64,000 nucleotides of DNA from assembly GCA_934667065.1 (NCBI GenBank), contig CAKULD010000001.1, positions 378,684-442,683 of the forward strand, written 5' to 3'. Shown one piece after another: positions 34,418 to 43,445 of this stretch (position 1 is the first letter of the stretch; every line of letters starts with the position of its first letter). The notes below the pieces were generated by a model that saw nothing but the letters and a program-made list of their open reading frames with translations, was not told the origin of the DNA and searched no databases. This DNA is from an uncultured Collinsella sp. (GTDB taxonomy: Bacteria; Actinomycetota; Coriobacteriia; Coriobacteriales; Coriobacteriaceae). The position numbers and the translations under genes are program-made.

Positions 34418-35665
34418 ATGGCAACTAATCAAGAAACGACCGCCATCAAGGCGCGTATGGACCGTATTCCTTCGACGTTGTCGCCCGAGCTCGTCGAGCG
34501 CATTGCCGCCGATCGCGCCTTGGGCGTCGTCAACCCGTATCGTTGTAATGATGACCAGGTCATCCGCCGCGTCGATCGAGCTGCCGACCAGGGCACGCTT
34601 ATGCGTCCGGCCTATATGCGCGATGCCGAAAAGATCCTCCATCTGCCGGCATATACCCGCTACGCTGGTAAAACGCAGGTCTTTAGCTTCCGTAGCAACG
34701 ACGATCTGTCGCGCCGTGGTCTTCATGTGCAGCTCGTTTCGCGCATCGCGCGCGATATCGGTCGAGCGTTGGGGCTCAACTGCGATTTGATCGAGGCGAT
34801 CGGTCTGGGCCACGACCTTGGCCACACGCCCTTTGGCCATGCCGGCGAGCGTTTCCTCAACGACATATATCACGAGCACATGGGTCGTTACTTTTTCCAT
34901 AATGTGCAGTCGGTCCGCGTGCTCGATAACCTGTATGGTCGCAACGTCTCGCTCCAGACGCTCGATGGCGTGTTGTGTCACAACGGCGAGTACGAGCAAC
35001 GCGTGTTTGAGCTTTCGGACATGGCATCTTTTGACCAGTTTGATCAGACGGTCGAGGACTGCATCGCCACAGGCTACAGTGCTATTGAACATCTGCGCCC
35101 CATGACGCTCGAGGGTTGCGTGGTGCGCATTTCGGACATCCTTGCCTACGTCGGACGCGACCGCCAAGACGCCATTGCGGCTGGCCTGTTGAGCCCCGAT
35201 GCCTTCGACGATGATCTGGGCGGTCTCTACAACAGCTGGATCCTTACGCACGCATCCATCGATATTGTCGAGCACAGCTACGGTAAGCCGCGCATCGAGA
35301 TGAGCGAGGACCTGTTTGAGGAGATTCGCCGTGCCAAGCGCGAGAACTACGAGAAGATCTATAGCAAGGGCGGTATCGAGGGCGATTCCGAGGCGGAGCT
35401 ACGCGAGGCCTTTGAAAAGCTCTACGATCGCTGCCTGTATGATTTGAACGATGGCAACGAGTCGTCCTACATCTTTAAGCATCATATTTCGCGTATTGAA
35501 CAGCAGCTGGGCTACTACGATCGCATGTATCCGTGGCAGGACGACAAGGACCAGGCCGTGGTGGATTACATCTCCAGCATGACGGACGGATATTTCTGCG
35601 AGCTGACGACCAAGCTGTTCCCGGGGCTAAAGTTTCCGCATCGTACCTATATTAACGAACGGTAG
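34418..35665 (+). CDS. dgt: dGTP triphosphohydrolase-like HD protein
   Basis: An HD-superfamily deoxynucleotide triphosphohydrolase of 415 residues. It has the family hallmark GLGHDLGHTPFGHAGERFLND (spread over about residues 128-148) and an upstream RNNDDLSRRGLHVQLVSRIA-like segment (given here in part: HVQLVSRIARDIGRALGLN), where the H...HD...D metal ligands are expected. It hydrolyses dGTP or other dNTPs to the deoxynucleoside and triphosphate, tuning nucleotide pools. AAGGAG lies upstream of ATG 34418. rarA follows. Confidence 0.9.
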   Translation: MATNQETTAIKARMDRIPSTLSPELVERIAADRALGVVNPYRCNDDQVIRRVDRAADQGTLMRPAYMRDAEKILHLPAYTRYAGKTQVFSFRSNDDLSRRGLHVQLVSRIARDIGRALGLNCDLIEAIGLGHDLGHTPFGHAGERFLNDIYHEHMGRYFFHNVQSVRVLDNLYGRNVSLQTLDGVLCHNGEYEQRVFELSDMASFDQFDQTVEDCIATGYSAIEHLRPMTLEGCVVRISDILAYVGRDRQDAIAAGLLSPDAFDDDLGGLYNSWILTHASIDIVEHSYGKPRIEMSEDLFEEIRRAKRENYEKIYSKGGIEGDSEAELREAFEKLYDRCLYDLNDGNESSYIFKHHISRIEQQLGYYDRMYPWQDDKDQAVVDYISSMTDGYFCELTTKLFPGLKFPHRTYINER

Positions 35666-35725
35666 TTCGTATTCTTTCGGTATACTGTTGGTGGATAACG
35701 ATTTTGATTGATGCACGGGATGGCT

Positions 35726-37075
35726 ATGGACGACCTTTTTTCTGCTTCGATGCGCGAGCGTTCCTTTAAGAATGCGCCGCTCGCGGTGCGCATGCGCCCC
35801 AATTCGCTGGACGAATACGTGGGCCAGCAAAAGGCCGTGGGCAAGGGTTCGTGGTTGCGTGCGGCGATCGAGCACGATGTGCTGTCGAGCGTAATTCTGT
35901 ACGGCCCGGCCGGCACGGGCAAAACGACGCTCGCGCATATCATCGCCAACCATACCAAGAGTGAGTTTGTCGAGGTCAGCGCCGTCACGGGTACCGTTAA
36001 GGACCTGCGCCGCGTAATCGACGAGGCCAAGACGCGGCTGAATACGTATGACCGTCGCACCATTCTGTTCATTGATGAGATCCATCGTTTCTCAAAGTCG
36101 CAGCAGGATGCGCTGCTTCATGCGGTGGAGAACCGCACCGTCATTATGATCGGCGCCACGACGGAGAATCCGTATTTCGAGGTCAATTCCGCACTGCTCT
36201 CGCGCGGCCGCGTGGTTGAGCTTGAGCACTTAAAGGACGAGGACATCGCCACGCTTATCGAGCGTGCGCTCGAGGCGCCGCAGGGTCTGAATGGTAAGTT
36301 CTCGGCCGATGAGAACGTCATCAAAACTATCTGCACGCTGGCTGCGGGCGATGCTCGCTCGGCGCTCACGACGCTCGAGCTGGCGAGCGAGATCGCCGTT
36401 ACGCGACCCGATACCGAGGGCACGACAGCTCCGGCGGCGGGGGAGCGCTATCCCATTACCGTGGATGACGTAAAGATTGCCAATCCGCGTCGTGGCTTTA
36501 CCTATGACAAAAACGGGGACATGCACTACGACATCATCAGTGCGTTTATCAAGTCCATGCGCGGAAGCGATCCCGATGCCACTATTTACTGGCTTGCGCG
36601 CATGATCGACGCGGGGGAGGATCCTAAGTTTATCGCCCGCCGCATTATGATTCATGCATCTGAGGACGTTGGCAACGCTGATCCGCAGGCCCTGCTGGTG
36701 GCGCATGCCGCGTTTAAATCTGCCGAGGTCATCGGGTATCCCGAGTGCCGAATTAACCTGGCTCAGGCTGCGCTGTATGTGTGCCTGGCACCTAAGTCCA
36801 ACGCGTGCGAGGCCTCAATCGATGCCGCGCTGGCCGATATCCATACGAGCGGCTTGCGAGAGGTGCCGAGCTACCTGCGCGATCGTCATCGTCCAGGCAG
36901 CGATGAGTACGGCGTGTACAAGTATCCGCACGATTATCCCGAGGGCTGGGTCGACCAACGCTATCTGCCCGAGGGCCTGGAGCGCGGTGCGTTTTGGCAG
37001 CCCGCCGGTCGCGGCTGGGAAGAGTGGCGCGTAGAGCAAAGCGAACGGGACCGCAGCGGCAGGGCGCCGAAGTAG
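35726..37075 (+). CDS. rarA: Replication-associated recombination protein A (RarA/MgsA)
   Basis: A clamp-loader-like AAA+ ATPase that acts at stalled replication forks. Walker A is YGPAGTGKTTLAH (about residue 57), Walker B ILFIDEIHRFSKSQQDALLHA (in two parts, about 113), sensor 1 GATTENPYFEVNSALLSR, and the C-terminal tetramerisation domain starts near residue 245. The start is uncertain; ATG 35726 (MDDLFSAS) matches the usual family beginning, while in-frame TTG or ATG codons at 35708-35720 are possible. Confidence 0.94.
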   Translation: MDDLFSASMRERSFKNAPLAVRMRPNSLDEYVGQQKAVGKGSWLRAAIEHDVLSSVILYGPAGTGKTTLAHIIANHTKSEFVEVSAVTGTVKDLRRVIDEAKTRLNTYDRRTILFIDEIHRFSKSQQDALLHAVENRTVIMIGATTENPYFEVNSALLSRGRVVELEHLKDEDIATLIERALEAPQGLNGKFSADENVIKTICTLAAGDARSALTTLELASEIAVTRPDTEGTTAPAAGERYPITVDDVKIANPRRGFTYDKNGDMHYDIISAFIKSMRGSDPDATIYWLARMIDAGEDPKFIARRIMIHASEDVGNADPQALLVAHAAFKSAEVIGYPECRINLAQAALYVCLAPKSNACEASIDAALADIHTSGLREVPSYLRDRHRPGSDEYGVYKYPHDYPEGWVDQRYLPEGLERGAFWQPAGRGWEEWRVEQSERDRSGRAPK

Positions 37076-37169
37076 TTGTTTTGTCCCACGCCCTCGCGCT
37101 TCGCATGTTCTGTCCCCTTTGGGGTACCATGAACAGCGTCTGTATTTCGATTCCTTTGGGAGGCTTGTT

Positions 37170-37754
37170 ATGAGTCCCATTCAAATCGCGTTGCTGGTAC
37201 TCGCCATCGCCGGCGTTTGGGCCATTGTTGAGCTCGCGCTTACCCTGCGCAAGACCCGCAATGTCGTCGATTCGCTCGACAAGACGGTGAGCGATCTCAA
37301 CAACACCATTGCCGAGGCCCAGCCCATGGTGGCCAAACTCGACGGTGCCGTCGACGAGCTGACGCCTGCGCTGGCCCAGGTTGAGCCGCTGCTCAAGTCG
37401 AGCAAGACCGCTGTCGACGCTCTCACGTCCAATCTCGTCGAGGTCGAGGCCGTCGTTCGCGATATCTCCGAGGTTACGGGCAGCATGGCCGAGGCCAGCA
37501 GCGCCGTTTCGAGTGTCACGGACTCTGCCGCCGGCGCGGTTCAGAAGCTCTTCAACAAGGTGAAGGCTCCCGCCGCCGATGTCGAACGAAAGATTGCCGC
37601 CGCTGCTGCCGAGGCAGAAGAGCCCACCGAGCGCGTGTTGATTGGTGAGACCGATGCGGCCGACCCCGATCCCGCACAAAAGCCCGCTGCCAAGCAGGCT
37701 CAGTATTACACCTATACGCCCGCCCAGAACGCCGAGGAGTCCTGCGATGAGTAG
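37170..37754 (+). CDS. DUF948 membrane-anchored coiled-coil protein
   Basis: A 194-residue protein with one N-terminal membrane helix (SPIQIALLVLAIAGVWAIVE, residues 2-21). A long helical region with heptad-like Val/Leu spacing (about 25-130) resembles DUF948 and methyl-accepting-type coiled coils. The tail is Ala/Pro-rich. The family includes B. subtilis YtxG, a general-stress protein. It has GGGAGG 6 nt before ATG 37170 and overlaps the RsbW-like gene by 8 nt, suggesting membership in the same stress module. Its role is inferred from context only. Confidence 0.8.
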   Translation: MSPIQIALLVLAIAGVWAIVELALTLRKTRNVVDSLDKTVSDLNNTIAEAQPMVAKLDGAVDELTPALAQVEPLLKSSKTAVDALTSNLVEVEAVVRDISEVTGSMAEASSAVSSVTDSAAGAVQKLFNKVKAPAADVERKIAAAAAEAEEPTERVLIGETDAADPDPAQKPAAKQAQYYTYTPAQNAEESCDE

Positions 37755-38124
37755 CGAAGCAACCCACCCCATTACGCTGACTGTTGCCGGCGACCCGCGT
37801 CTGGCGCGCCTCGTGCGCATGACGGCTGCTAACGTCGGCGCCCTGTCTTCCATGTCTGTCGATCGCATCGAGGACATTCGTATGGCTGCCGAGGAGGCCT
37901 TCATCTTTGGCTGCACTGCGGTCGACTGCGACGACATCACCATTGCATTCGACACTGACGAGTCCCACGTTGCCATGACCTTTACCTTTGGCGATCAGGC
38001 GACCGTCGATGAGGATGACCAGGCTGCGGTGTACGCCGAGCTCATCCTTGCGAGCGTCTGCGATTCTTACGAAAAGACGTCGGCGCCCCTAACGCTTTCC
38101 CTCGACCTCAAGGCGGATATCTAA
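37747..38124 (+). CDS. RsbW-like anti-sigma factor with degenerate ATPase motifs
   Basis: A 125-residue protein aligning by eye to RsbW/SpoIIAB: ITLTVAGDPRLARLVRMTAANVG, then RIEDIRMAAEEA. In active kinases the N box continues with an invariant Asn (EACTNA); here it reads EEAFIFGC. The DxGxG and GLGL glycine boxes are not found (FTFGDQATVDEDD instead). The downstream gene, 1 nt away, is a SigB/SigF-type sigma factor, so anti-sigma function is likely by context. ATP binding and partner-switching phosphorylation look doubtful. GAGGAG lies 7 nt upstream of ATG 37747. Confidence 0.72.
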   Translation: MSSEATHPITLTVAGDPRLARLVRMTAANVGALSSMSVDRIEDIRMAAEEAFIFGCTAVDCDDITIAFDTDESHVAMTFTFGDQATVDEDDQAAVYAELILASVCDSYEKTSAPLTLSLDLKADI

Positions 38125-38125
38125 T

Positions 38126-38917
38126 ATGACCGAACGTTCCCGGAGCGGTAAGACCGCTTGGGACAAGGAGAAAACCCGCGAGCTGTTTCGTCGCTACAAG
38201 GAGACCGGTGACCCGGACGCCCGCGAGCAGCTCGTCATGTCCCACATGAACCTGGTAAGGTTCCTTGCAAATAAATTTAAGAATCGCGGCGAGCCGCTCG
38301 ACGACCTTATGCAGGTCGGCTATCTCGGCCTGCTCAAAGCGATTGACCGCTTTGACCCCGAGCGCGGACTCGAGTTCACGACGTTTGCCACGCCCACCAT
38401 CCTGGGCGAGATCAAGCGTCACTTCCGCGACAAGGGCTGGAGTGTGCGCGTGCCGCGTCGCCTGCAGGAGCTCTCGGCCAAGGTTAACCAGGCTACCGAC
38501 AAGCTCACCAACGAGCTGCAGCGCTCGCCCAAGGTCGAGGAAATCGCCGAATATTTGGACGTGACCGTCGACGAGGTCCTCGAGGCTATGGAGTCGTCCT
38601 CGGCCTACACCTCGGTGCCCATCGAGGCTCCCGGTGCTTCTGACTCCGACGATGCACCCTCGATTCTCGACCGTTATGCCGACGATGACAACGAACTCGA
38701 CTTTACCGATGACCGCCTGGTGATCGAGGAGGCCATCCGCGATTTTTCGCCGCGCGAGCGCGAAGTCATTGAGCTGCGTTTTGTAAAGGGCATGACCCAG
38801 ATCGAGATTGCCAAGAAGTTGGGCATCTCCCAGGTCCAGGTTTCGCGCCTCCTGCGTCGCACACTTAAAAAGATTCAGGACAAGATCGACCCCGACGGAG
38901 TGATGGTTCGTTCATGA
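38126..38917 (+). CDS. SigB/SigF-type alternative sigma factor
   Basis: A 263-residue sigma-70 of the stress/sporulation group. Region 2 includes SHMNLVRFLANKFKNRGEPLDDLMQVGYLGLLKAIDRF (given as one long motif only by position, about residues 36-73) and FATPTILGEIKRHFRDKGW. Region 3 has VPRRLQELSAKVN. Region 4 has FSPREREVIELRFVKGM with helix-turn-helix ISQVQVSRLLRRTLKKI. It is paired directly with the RsbW-like protein. No anti-anti-sigma (RsbV) gene is visible nearby. Its TGA overlaps the next ATG (ATGA). Confidence 0.93.
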   Translation: MTERSRSGKTAWDKEKTRELFRRYKETGDPDAREQLVMSHMNLVRFLANKFKNRGEPLDDLMQVGYLGLLKAIDRFDPERGLEFTTFATPTILGEIKRHFRDKGWSVRVPRRLQELSAKVNQATDKLTNELQRSPKVEEIAEYLDVTVDEVLEAMESSSAYTSVPIEAPGASDSDDAPSILDRYADDDNELDFTDDRLVIEEAIRDFSPREREVIELRFVKGMTQIEIAKKLGISQVQVSRLLRRTLKKIQDKIDPDGVMVRS

Positions 38918-40326
38918 GTGAGCACCCCCAGCAAACCGATCGCGCGCTGCGCGACACCCGCATTTTGACACTGCGCATTTGGGCTGTTGTCGGCTGCATC
39001 GTGATCGCCGCCGTTATCTTTAATCTCATGGGCATCCTAGCGCCGGTCATCGAGTTTCTCGCCGTTGGCTCCATCATCGCCTTTGTGATGTCGCCGATCA
39101 CCAACTGGCTCGAGCATCATGGTGTCAATCGCGGCATCGGTTCGCTCATCGCGCTCGTCGTGGTTGTGGCTGTGCTCGTCGGCGTCATTTGTATTCTGTC
39201 GCCGATTCTGTTTGGTCAGATCATGGAAGTGCTGAGCCGCCTGCCCGAGCAGCTTCGTGTTGCGGGCGGCGACCTCAACGAAATGATTTCGAACGCCAAG
39301 ACGCTCAATAACACGCCGCTCAAGGAGTATTTGGACGACAATCTGTCCTCGCTTGTTACCGTGGCGTCGAAGTATGTGTCCCAGATCGCCGCCGAGCTTG
39401 GTCGCGGCGTGTTTCCGCTCATTACCAATACGGCTTCGCAGCTGTTCGTGATCTTCCTGGGCCTGGTGCTTGCCTACTGGATGGCTTGCGACTATCCCCG
39501 CATGCACCACGAGATCTGCACCATCATCGGTCAGGAAAAGGAGACCTCGTATCGCTTTATGGTCGCCATCCTGTCGCGCTCGGTGGGCGGCTACATGCGT
39601 GGCATGGTTGTTACGTCTATCTGCGGCGGCATTCTGGCCTTTATCGGCTTTACGATCGTCGGTCATCCCTATGCGGCGCTCATGGGCATCTTCACGGGCA
39701 TCATGCACTTGGTCCCGGTTGTCGGCCCTTGGGTAAGCGCTGCGATCGCCACGGTGCTCGGCTTTATGTTTAGCCCCATGCTGGCGTTTTGGACACTCAT
39801 TGTGACCATGGTCGCCCAAAACGTCACCGATAACGTGATTTCGCCTAAGGTCATGCAGAGCTCGGTACAGGTGCACCCCATCATGAGCCTGACGGCGCTC
39901 GTCATTGGTTCGGCGCTTATGGGTCCCATCGGTATGGTTATCGCTATCCCGTTGTGTGCAGCCCTCAAGGGTATCTTCGTGTACTACTTCGAGAATGAGA
40001 CCGGTCGCCAGCTCGTGGCCTACGACGGCGCCGTGTTTAAGGGAACGCCGTATCGCGATGCCGAGGGCAACCCGGTCGCTGCCTATGATGCGCTCGGCGA
40101 TGACACCTTCATCTATGAGTCCGAGCTCATCGGCAACGAGACCGCGCCCGAGGCCCAGGCCATGCCCAAGCCCGAGCTCGATAATCCCTGGATCAAGCTT
40201 TCGGGCCTACAGCCCGACGCGACAGGCTTTTTCAAGAACCCCTTCGCCAAGGACGACGACTCCAACTCGGACGACGATACCAAAACCGGCATCGACGGCT
40301 CCATGGACGATTCAGATTCCAAATAA
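38914..40326 (+). CDS. AI-2E family transporter (PerM-like permease)
   Basis: A 470-residue membrane protein with about eight helices. The first pair is LRIWAVVGCIVIAAVIFNLM and IEFLAVGSIIAFVMSPI; PERM-family loops such as ITNWLEHHGVNRG and LMGIFTGIMHLVPVVGPWV follow. The C-terminal tail of about 110 residues is hydrophilic and acidic (DDDSNSDDD). Family members export AI-2 or exchange ions; the substrate is unknown. Overlap with the sigma gene suggests co-regulation, possibly an osmotic or stress role. Confidence 0.85.
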   Translation: MSEHPQQTDRALRDTRILTLRIWAVVGCIVIAAVIFNLMGILAPVIEFLAVGSIIAFVMSPITNWLEHHGVNRGIGSLIALVVVVAVLVGVICILSPILFGQIMEVLSRLPEQLRVAGGDLNEMISNAKTLNNTPLKEYLDDNLSSLVTVASKYVSQIAAELGRGVFPLITNTASQLFVIFLGLVLAYWMACDYPRMHHEICTIIGQEKETSYRFMVAILSRSVGGYMRGMVVTSICGGILAFIGFTIVGHPYAALMGIFTGIMHLVPVVGPWVSAAIATVLGFMFSPMLAFWTLIVTMVAQNVTDNVISPKVMQSSVQVHPIMSLTALVIGSALMGPIGMVIAIPLCAALKGIFVYYFENETGRQLVAYDGAVFKGTPYRDAEGNPVAAYDALGDDTFIYESELIGNETAPEAQAMPKPELDNPWIKLSGLQPDATGFFKNPFAKDDDSNSDDDTKTGIDGSMDDSDSK

Positions 40327-40329
40327 GCC

Positions 40330-40572
40330 CTATGAGCGTTTCTTGAAGTTGTAAATGACAAGAAATGCGAGCAAGGCGATTGATAAGGGTCCGGCTACAT
40401 AGAAGTAGAGAACGTCAATTGCGCGTAGAGCGCAATAACTCTTATCGCCGGACATCACTGCATACAGTACGTAGCCAAATGCTGGTTGGTTTGCGTACCA
40501 GTAGCAGAAGGTTCCGAGCGCCAAAAGTGCTACTACCAAAAGTACGTTCAGGATTAATCGTTTGCTTTTCAT
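40330..40572 (-). CDS. Small two-helix membrane protein, function unknown
   Basis: An 80-residue hydrophobic protein. Two membrane helices, LILNVLLVVALLALGTFCYW (about residues 6-25) and VAGPLSIALLAFLVIYNF (about 58-75), are separated by a short loop; the ends are basic. ATG 40572 is preceded by AAAGGAG 8 nt upstream. It is distinctly richer in A+T than its neighbours and points against the flanking genes, hinting at recent acquisition. I do not recognise the family. Confidence 0.6.
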   Translation of the reverse strand: MKSKRLILNVLLVVALLALGTFCYWYANQPAFGYVLYAVMSGDKSYCALRAIDVLYFYVAGPLSIALLAFLVIYNFKKRS

Positions 40573-40668
40573 CGATCGCTCCTTTCGGGTGACTCTTATA
40601 TGTAATTCTACCGCAGGCATTTTTTTTTCAAAGAATTTGACTGTCCTAAATAACGTGCACTTTCGCTG

Positions 40669-40698
40669 GAGGGTCGCTGTTTGGCGGCCCTCTTTTTT
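40669..40698 (+). terminator. Hairpin with T6 run upstream of alaS
   Basis: GAGGGTCGC pairs with GCGGCCCTC (one G.T) around a 6-nt loop, followed by TTTTTT. No + strand gene ends just before it, so it may attenuate the alaS leader or stop read-through from the AI-2E gene. A TAATAT at about 40719-40724 could be a promoter -10 beyond it. Confidence 0.65.
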
Positions 40699-40770
40699 GC
40701 GCAGGGGCGGTGGGATGGTAATATCGTTACGTTTGAACTGTTTCGATGTGAAACCGAGGAGATTCCCTCT

Positions 40771-43428
40771 ATGAGTGCTGACTACCCGTCAATGACTACG
40801 GCCGAGATCCGCTCCAAGTTCCTCAACTTCTTTGAGGAGCGCGGTCTTAAGCTCTATCCTTCTTCGTCCCTTGTCCCCGACGATCCTTCGCTGCTGCTTG
40901 CCAACGCCGGCATGAACCAGTTTAAGGAGTACTACCAGGGCAAGAAGACCATGAAGGAGATCGGCGCGATCTCCTGCCAGAAGTGCGTCCGCACCAACGA
41001 CATCGACTGTATCGGCGAGGATGGCCGTCACCTGTCCTTCTTTGAGATGCTCGGCGACTTCTCCTTTGGCGGCGTTTCCAAAGAGCAGGCCTGCGCTTGG
41101 GCTTTTGAGCTCATCACCAAGGAGTTCAAGCTTCCGCTCGACCGCCTGTACTTTACCGTCTTTACCGAGGACGATGAGACCCACGACGTGTGGCGCTCCC
41201 TGGGCGTTGCCGAGGATCACATCTCCCGTCTGGGCGAGGATGATAACTTCTGGGCCGCTGGCCCCACCGGCCCCTGCGGTCCGTGCTCCGAGATCTACTT
41301 TGACATGGGCGAGGAGGTCGGCTGTGGCAGCCCCGACTGCAAGCCCGGCTGCGACTGCGACCGCTTCTTGGAGTTCTGGAACCTCGTGTTCACGCAGTAC
41401 GACCGCCAGGAGGACGGCTCCATGCCGGAACTGCCGCACCGCAACCTCGATACGGGCATGGGCCTGGAGCGCATGGCCGCCATCATGCAGCACAAGACCG
41501 CCAATTACGACGGCGATCTGATGCAGCACCTCATCAAGCTGGGCGAAAAGATCAGCGGCAAGACCTACGTTGCCGACGATTACTCCGGCGCCAGCCGCTC
41601 GCTGCGCATCATCGCCGACCACTCCCGTGCCGTCGACTTTATGATCTCGGATGGCATCCTGCCCGGTAACGAGGGCCGCGAGTACGTCCTGCGCCGCCTG
41701 CTCCGCCGCGCCGTGTTCCACGGTCGCCTGCTGGGCATCGAGGGTGCCTTCCTGACCAAGTTCATCGACGAGGTCAATGCCCAGATGGGCGAGGCCTACC
41801 CCGAGCTGCTCAAGAACGTCGCGCTCGTCAAGGGCATCGTCGCCTCCGAGGAGGAGCGTTTCTCAACGACGCTCGACAACGGCCGCGTCTACTTGGACGA
41901 GGCCCTGGCAACGCTTGCCGAGGGCGCTGTCCTTCCGGGCGATGTTGCCTTTAAGCTGCACGATACGTTCGGTTTCCCCATCGACCTGACCGTCGAGATC
42001 GCCGGCGCCGCCGGCCACGACGTCGACATGGACGGCTTTACCGCCTGCATGGAGGACCAGAAGGCCCGCGCCCGCGCCAATGCCAAGGGCGACGCTTGGG
42101 GCAGCTTCAACGACGTGTGGGTCGAGCTTTCGGACAAGGTCGCAGCGACCGAGTTCGACGGCTATGACAACGATGTGATCGAGGGTGCTAAGGTTGTCGC
42201 CATCGTGCGCAACGGCGAGTCCGTCGAGTCCGCTGCCGCCGGTGAGGACGTCGAGGTCGTGCTCGACCGCACCCCGTTCTATGCCGAGATGGGTGGCCAG
42301 CAGGGCGACGCCGGCGAGCTTTCCGCCGAGGGCGTTGTGCTGACCGTTTCCGATACCAAGAACCACAACGGCCTGTATGCCCACGTTGCGCATGTCGCCG
42401 AGGGCACGCTGACCGTTGGCGCTACTGTGACCGCTACGCTCGACGCCGAGCGTCGTGGCTTCCTGCGCCGCAACCACACCGCCACGCACCTGCTCGACGC
42501 CGCCCTTAAGCAGGTCCTGGGCGAGCATGTCTCCCAGGCCGGTTCGCTGGTGACGTCCGAGCACCTGCGCTTTGACTTCACGCACTTCGAGGCCCTGTCC
42601 TCCGAGCAGCTCAAGGCTGTCGAGGACCTGGTCAACCAGCAGATCTTTGCTTCCAAGCCGGTCGTGACCCGCGTCATGGGCATCGACGAGGCCAAGGCCG
42701 CCGGTGCTGTCGCCCTGTTTGGCGAGAAGTACGGCGACGTCGTCCGCGTCGTCTCCGTGGGCGCCGAGGACCAGCCGTTCTCCCGCGAGCTCTGCGGTGG
42801 TACGCATGCCGCCAACACCGCCGAGATCGGTCTGTTCAAGATCATTTCCGAGTCCTCCACGGGCTCGAACGTTCGCCGTATCGAGGCCGTGACCTCCAAG
42901 GGTGCGCTCGACTATATGGCCGACCGCCTGGCGCTCGTCGACGCCGCTGCCGCTGCGCTCAAGTGCCGCGCGGATGAGGTTCCCGCCCGCGTGGAGAACC
43001 TGCAGGCCGAGCTGCGCGAGACTTCCAACAAGCTCAAGAAGGCTCTGACCGGTGGCTCTTCCGATGCCATCTCCAGCGCCATCGATGGCGCTGTCGAGCT
43101 CGACGACTACAAGCTCGTTGTCGCTGAGCTTCAGGGTCTCGAGGCCGCTGACCTGCGTAACGTGTGGGACACCGTGCACCAGAAGGTTGCTGGCCCCGTC
43201 GCCTGCGTCGTCGCCAGCGTGACCGAGAAGGGCACCCCGGCCCTGCTCGCCGCCGGCTCCGACGATGCCGTCAAGGCCGGTTTCCACGCCGGTAACGTGA
43301 TCAAGCAGATTGCGGGCCTGGTCGACGGTCGCGGTGGTGGTCGTCCCAACATGGCCCAGGCCGGTGGCAAGAACGCCGCCGGTATCGCCGATGCCCTCGC
43401 GGCCGCCAAGACCGCGCTCGGCGCCTAA
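40771..43428 (+). CDS. alaS: Alanyl-tRNA synthetase
   Basis: A class II synthetase of 885 residues. The aminoacylation core starts MTTAEIRSKFLNFFEERG and has LLLANAGMNQFK, CQKCVRTNDIDCIGEDGRH and AGPTGPCGPCSEIYFD. The editing domain carries RNHTATHLLDAALKQVLG (HxxxH) and the zinc-binding CGGTHAANTAEIGLFKI. A coiled coil and the C-Ala oligomerisation domain (GGGRPNMAQAGGKN) end the protein. ATG 40771 has GAGGAG 9 nt upstream. It heads a row of closely packed genes (alaS-ruvX-mltG). Confidence 0.98.
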   Translation: MSADYPSMTTAEIRSKFLNFFEERGLKLYPSSSLVPDDPSLLLANAGMNQFKEYYQGKKTMKEIGAISCQKCVRTNDIDCIGEDGRHLSFFEMLGDFSFGGVSKEQACAWAFELITKEFKLPLDRLYFTVFTEDDETHDVWRSLGVAEDHISRLGEDDNFWAAGPTGPCGPCSEIYFDMGEEVGCGSPDCKPGCDCDRFLEFWNLVFTQYDRQEDGSMPELPHRNLDTGMGLERMAAIMQHKTANYDGDLMQHLIKLGEKISGKTYVADDYSGASRSLRIIADHSRAVDFMISDGILPGNEGREYVLRRLLRRAVFHGRLLGIEGAFLTKFIDEVNAQMGEAYPELLKNVALVKGIVASEEERFSTTLDNGRVYLDEALATLAEGAVLPGDVAFKLHDTFGFPIDLTVEIAGAAGHDVDMDGFTACMEDQKARARANAKGDAWGSFNDVWVELSDKVAATEFDGYDNDVIEGAKVVAIVRNGESVESAAAGEDVEVVLDRTPFYAEMGGQQGDAGELSAEGVVLTVSDTKNHNGLYAHVAHVAEGTLTVGATVTATLDAERRGFLRRNHTATHLLDAALKQVLGEHVSQAGSLVTSEHLRFDFTHFEALSSEQLKAVEDLVNQQIFASKPVVTRVMGIDEAKAAGAVALFGEKYGDVVRVVSVGAEDQPFSRELCGGTHAANTAEIGLFKIISESSTGSNVRRIEAVTSKGALDYMADRLALVDAAAAALKCRADEVPARVENLQAELRETSNKLKKALTGGSSDAISSAIDGAVELDDYKLVVAELQGLEAADLRNVWDTVHQKVAGPVACVVASVTEKGTPALLAAGSDDAVKAGFHAGNVIKQIAGLVDGRGGGRPNMAQAGGKNAAGIADALAAAKTALGA

Positions 43429-43445
43429 GAACCTAAGTAGTCGCT

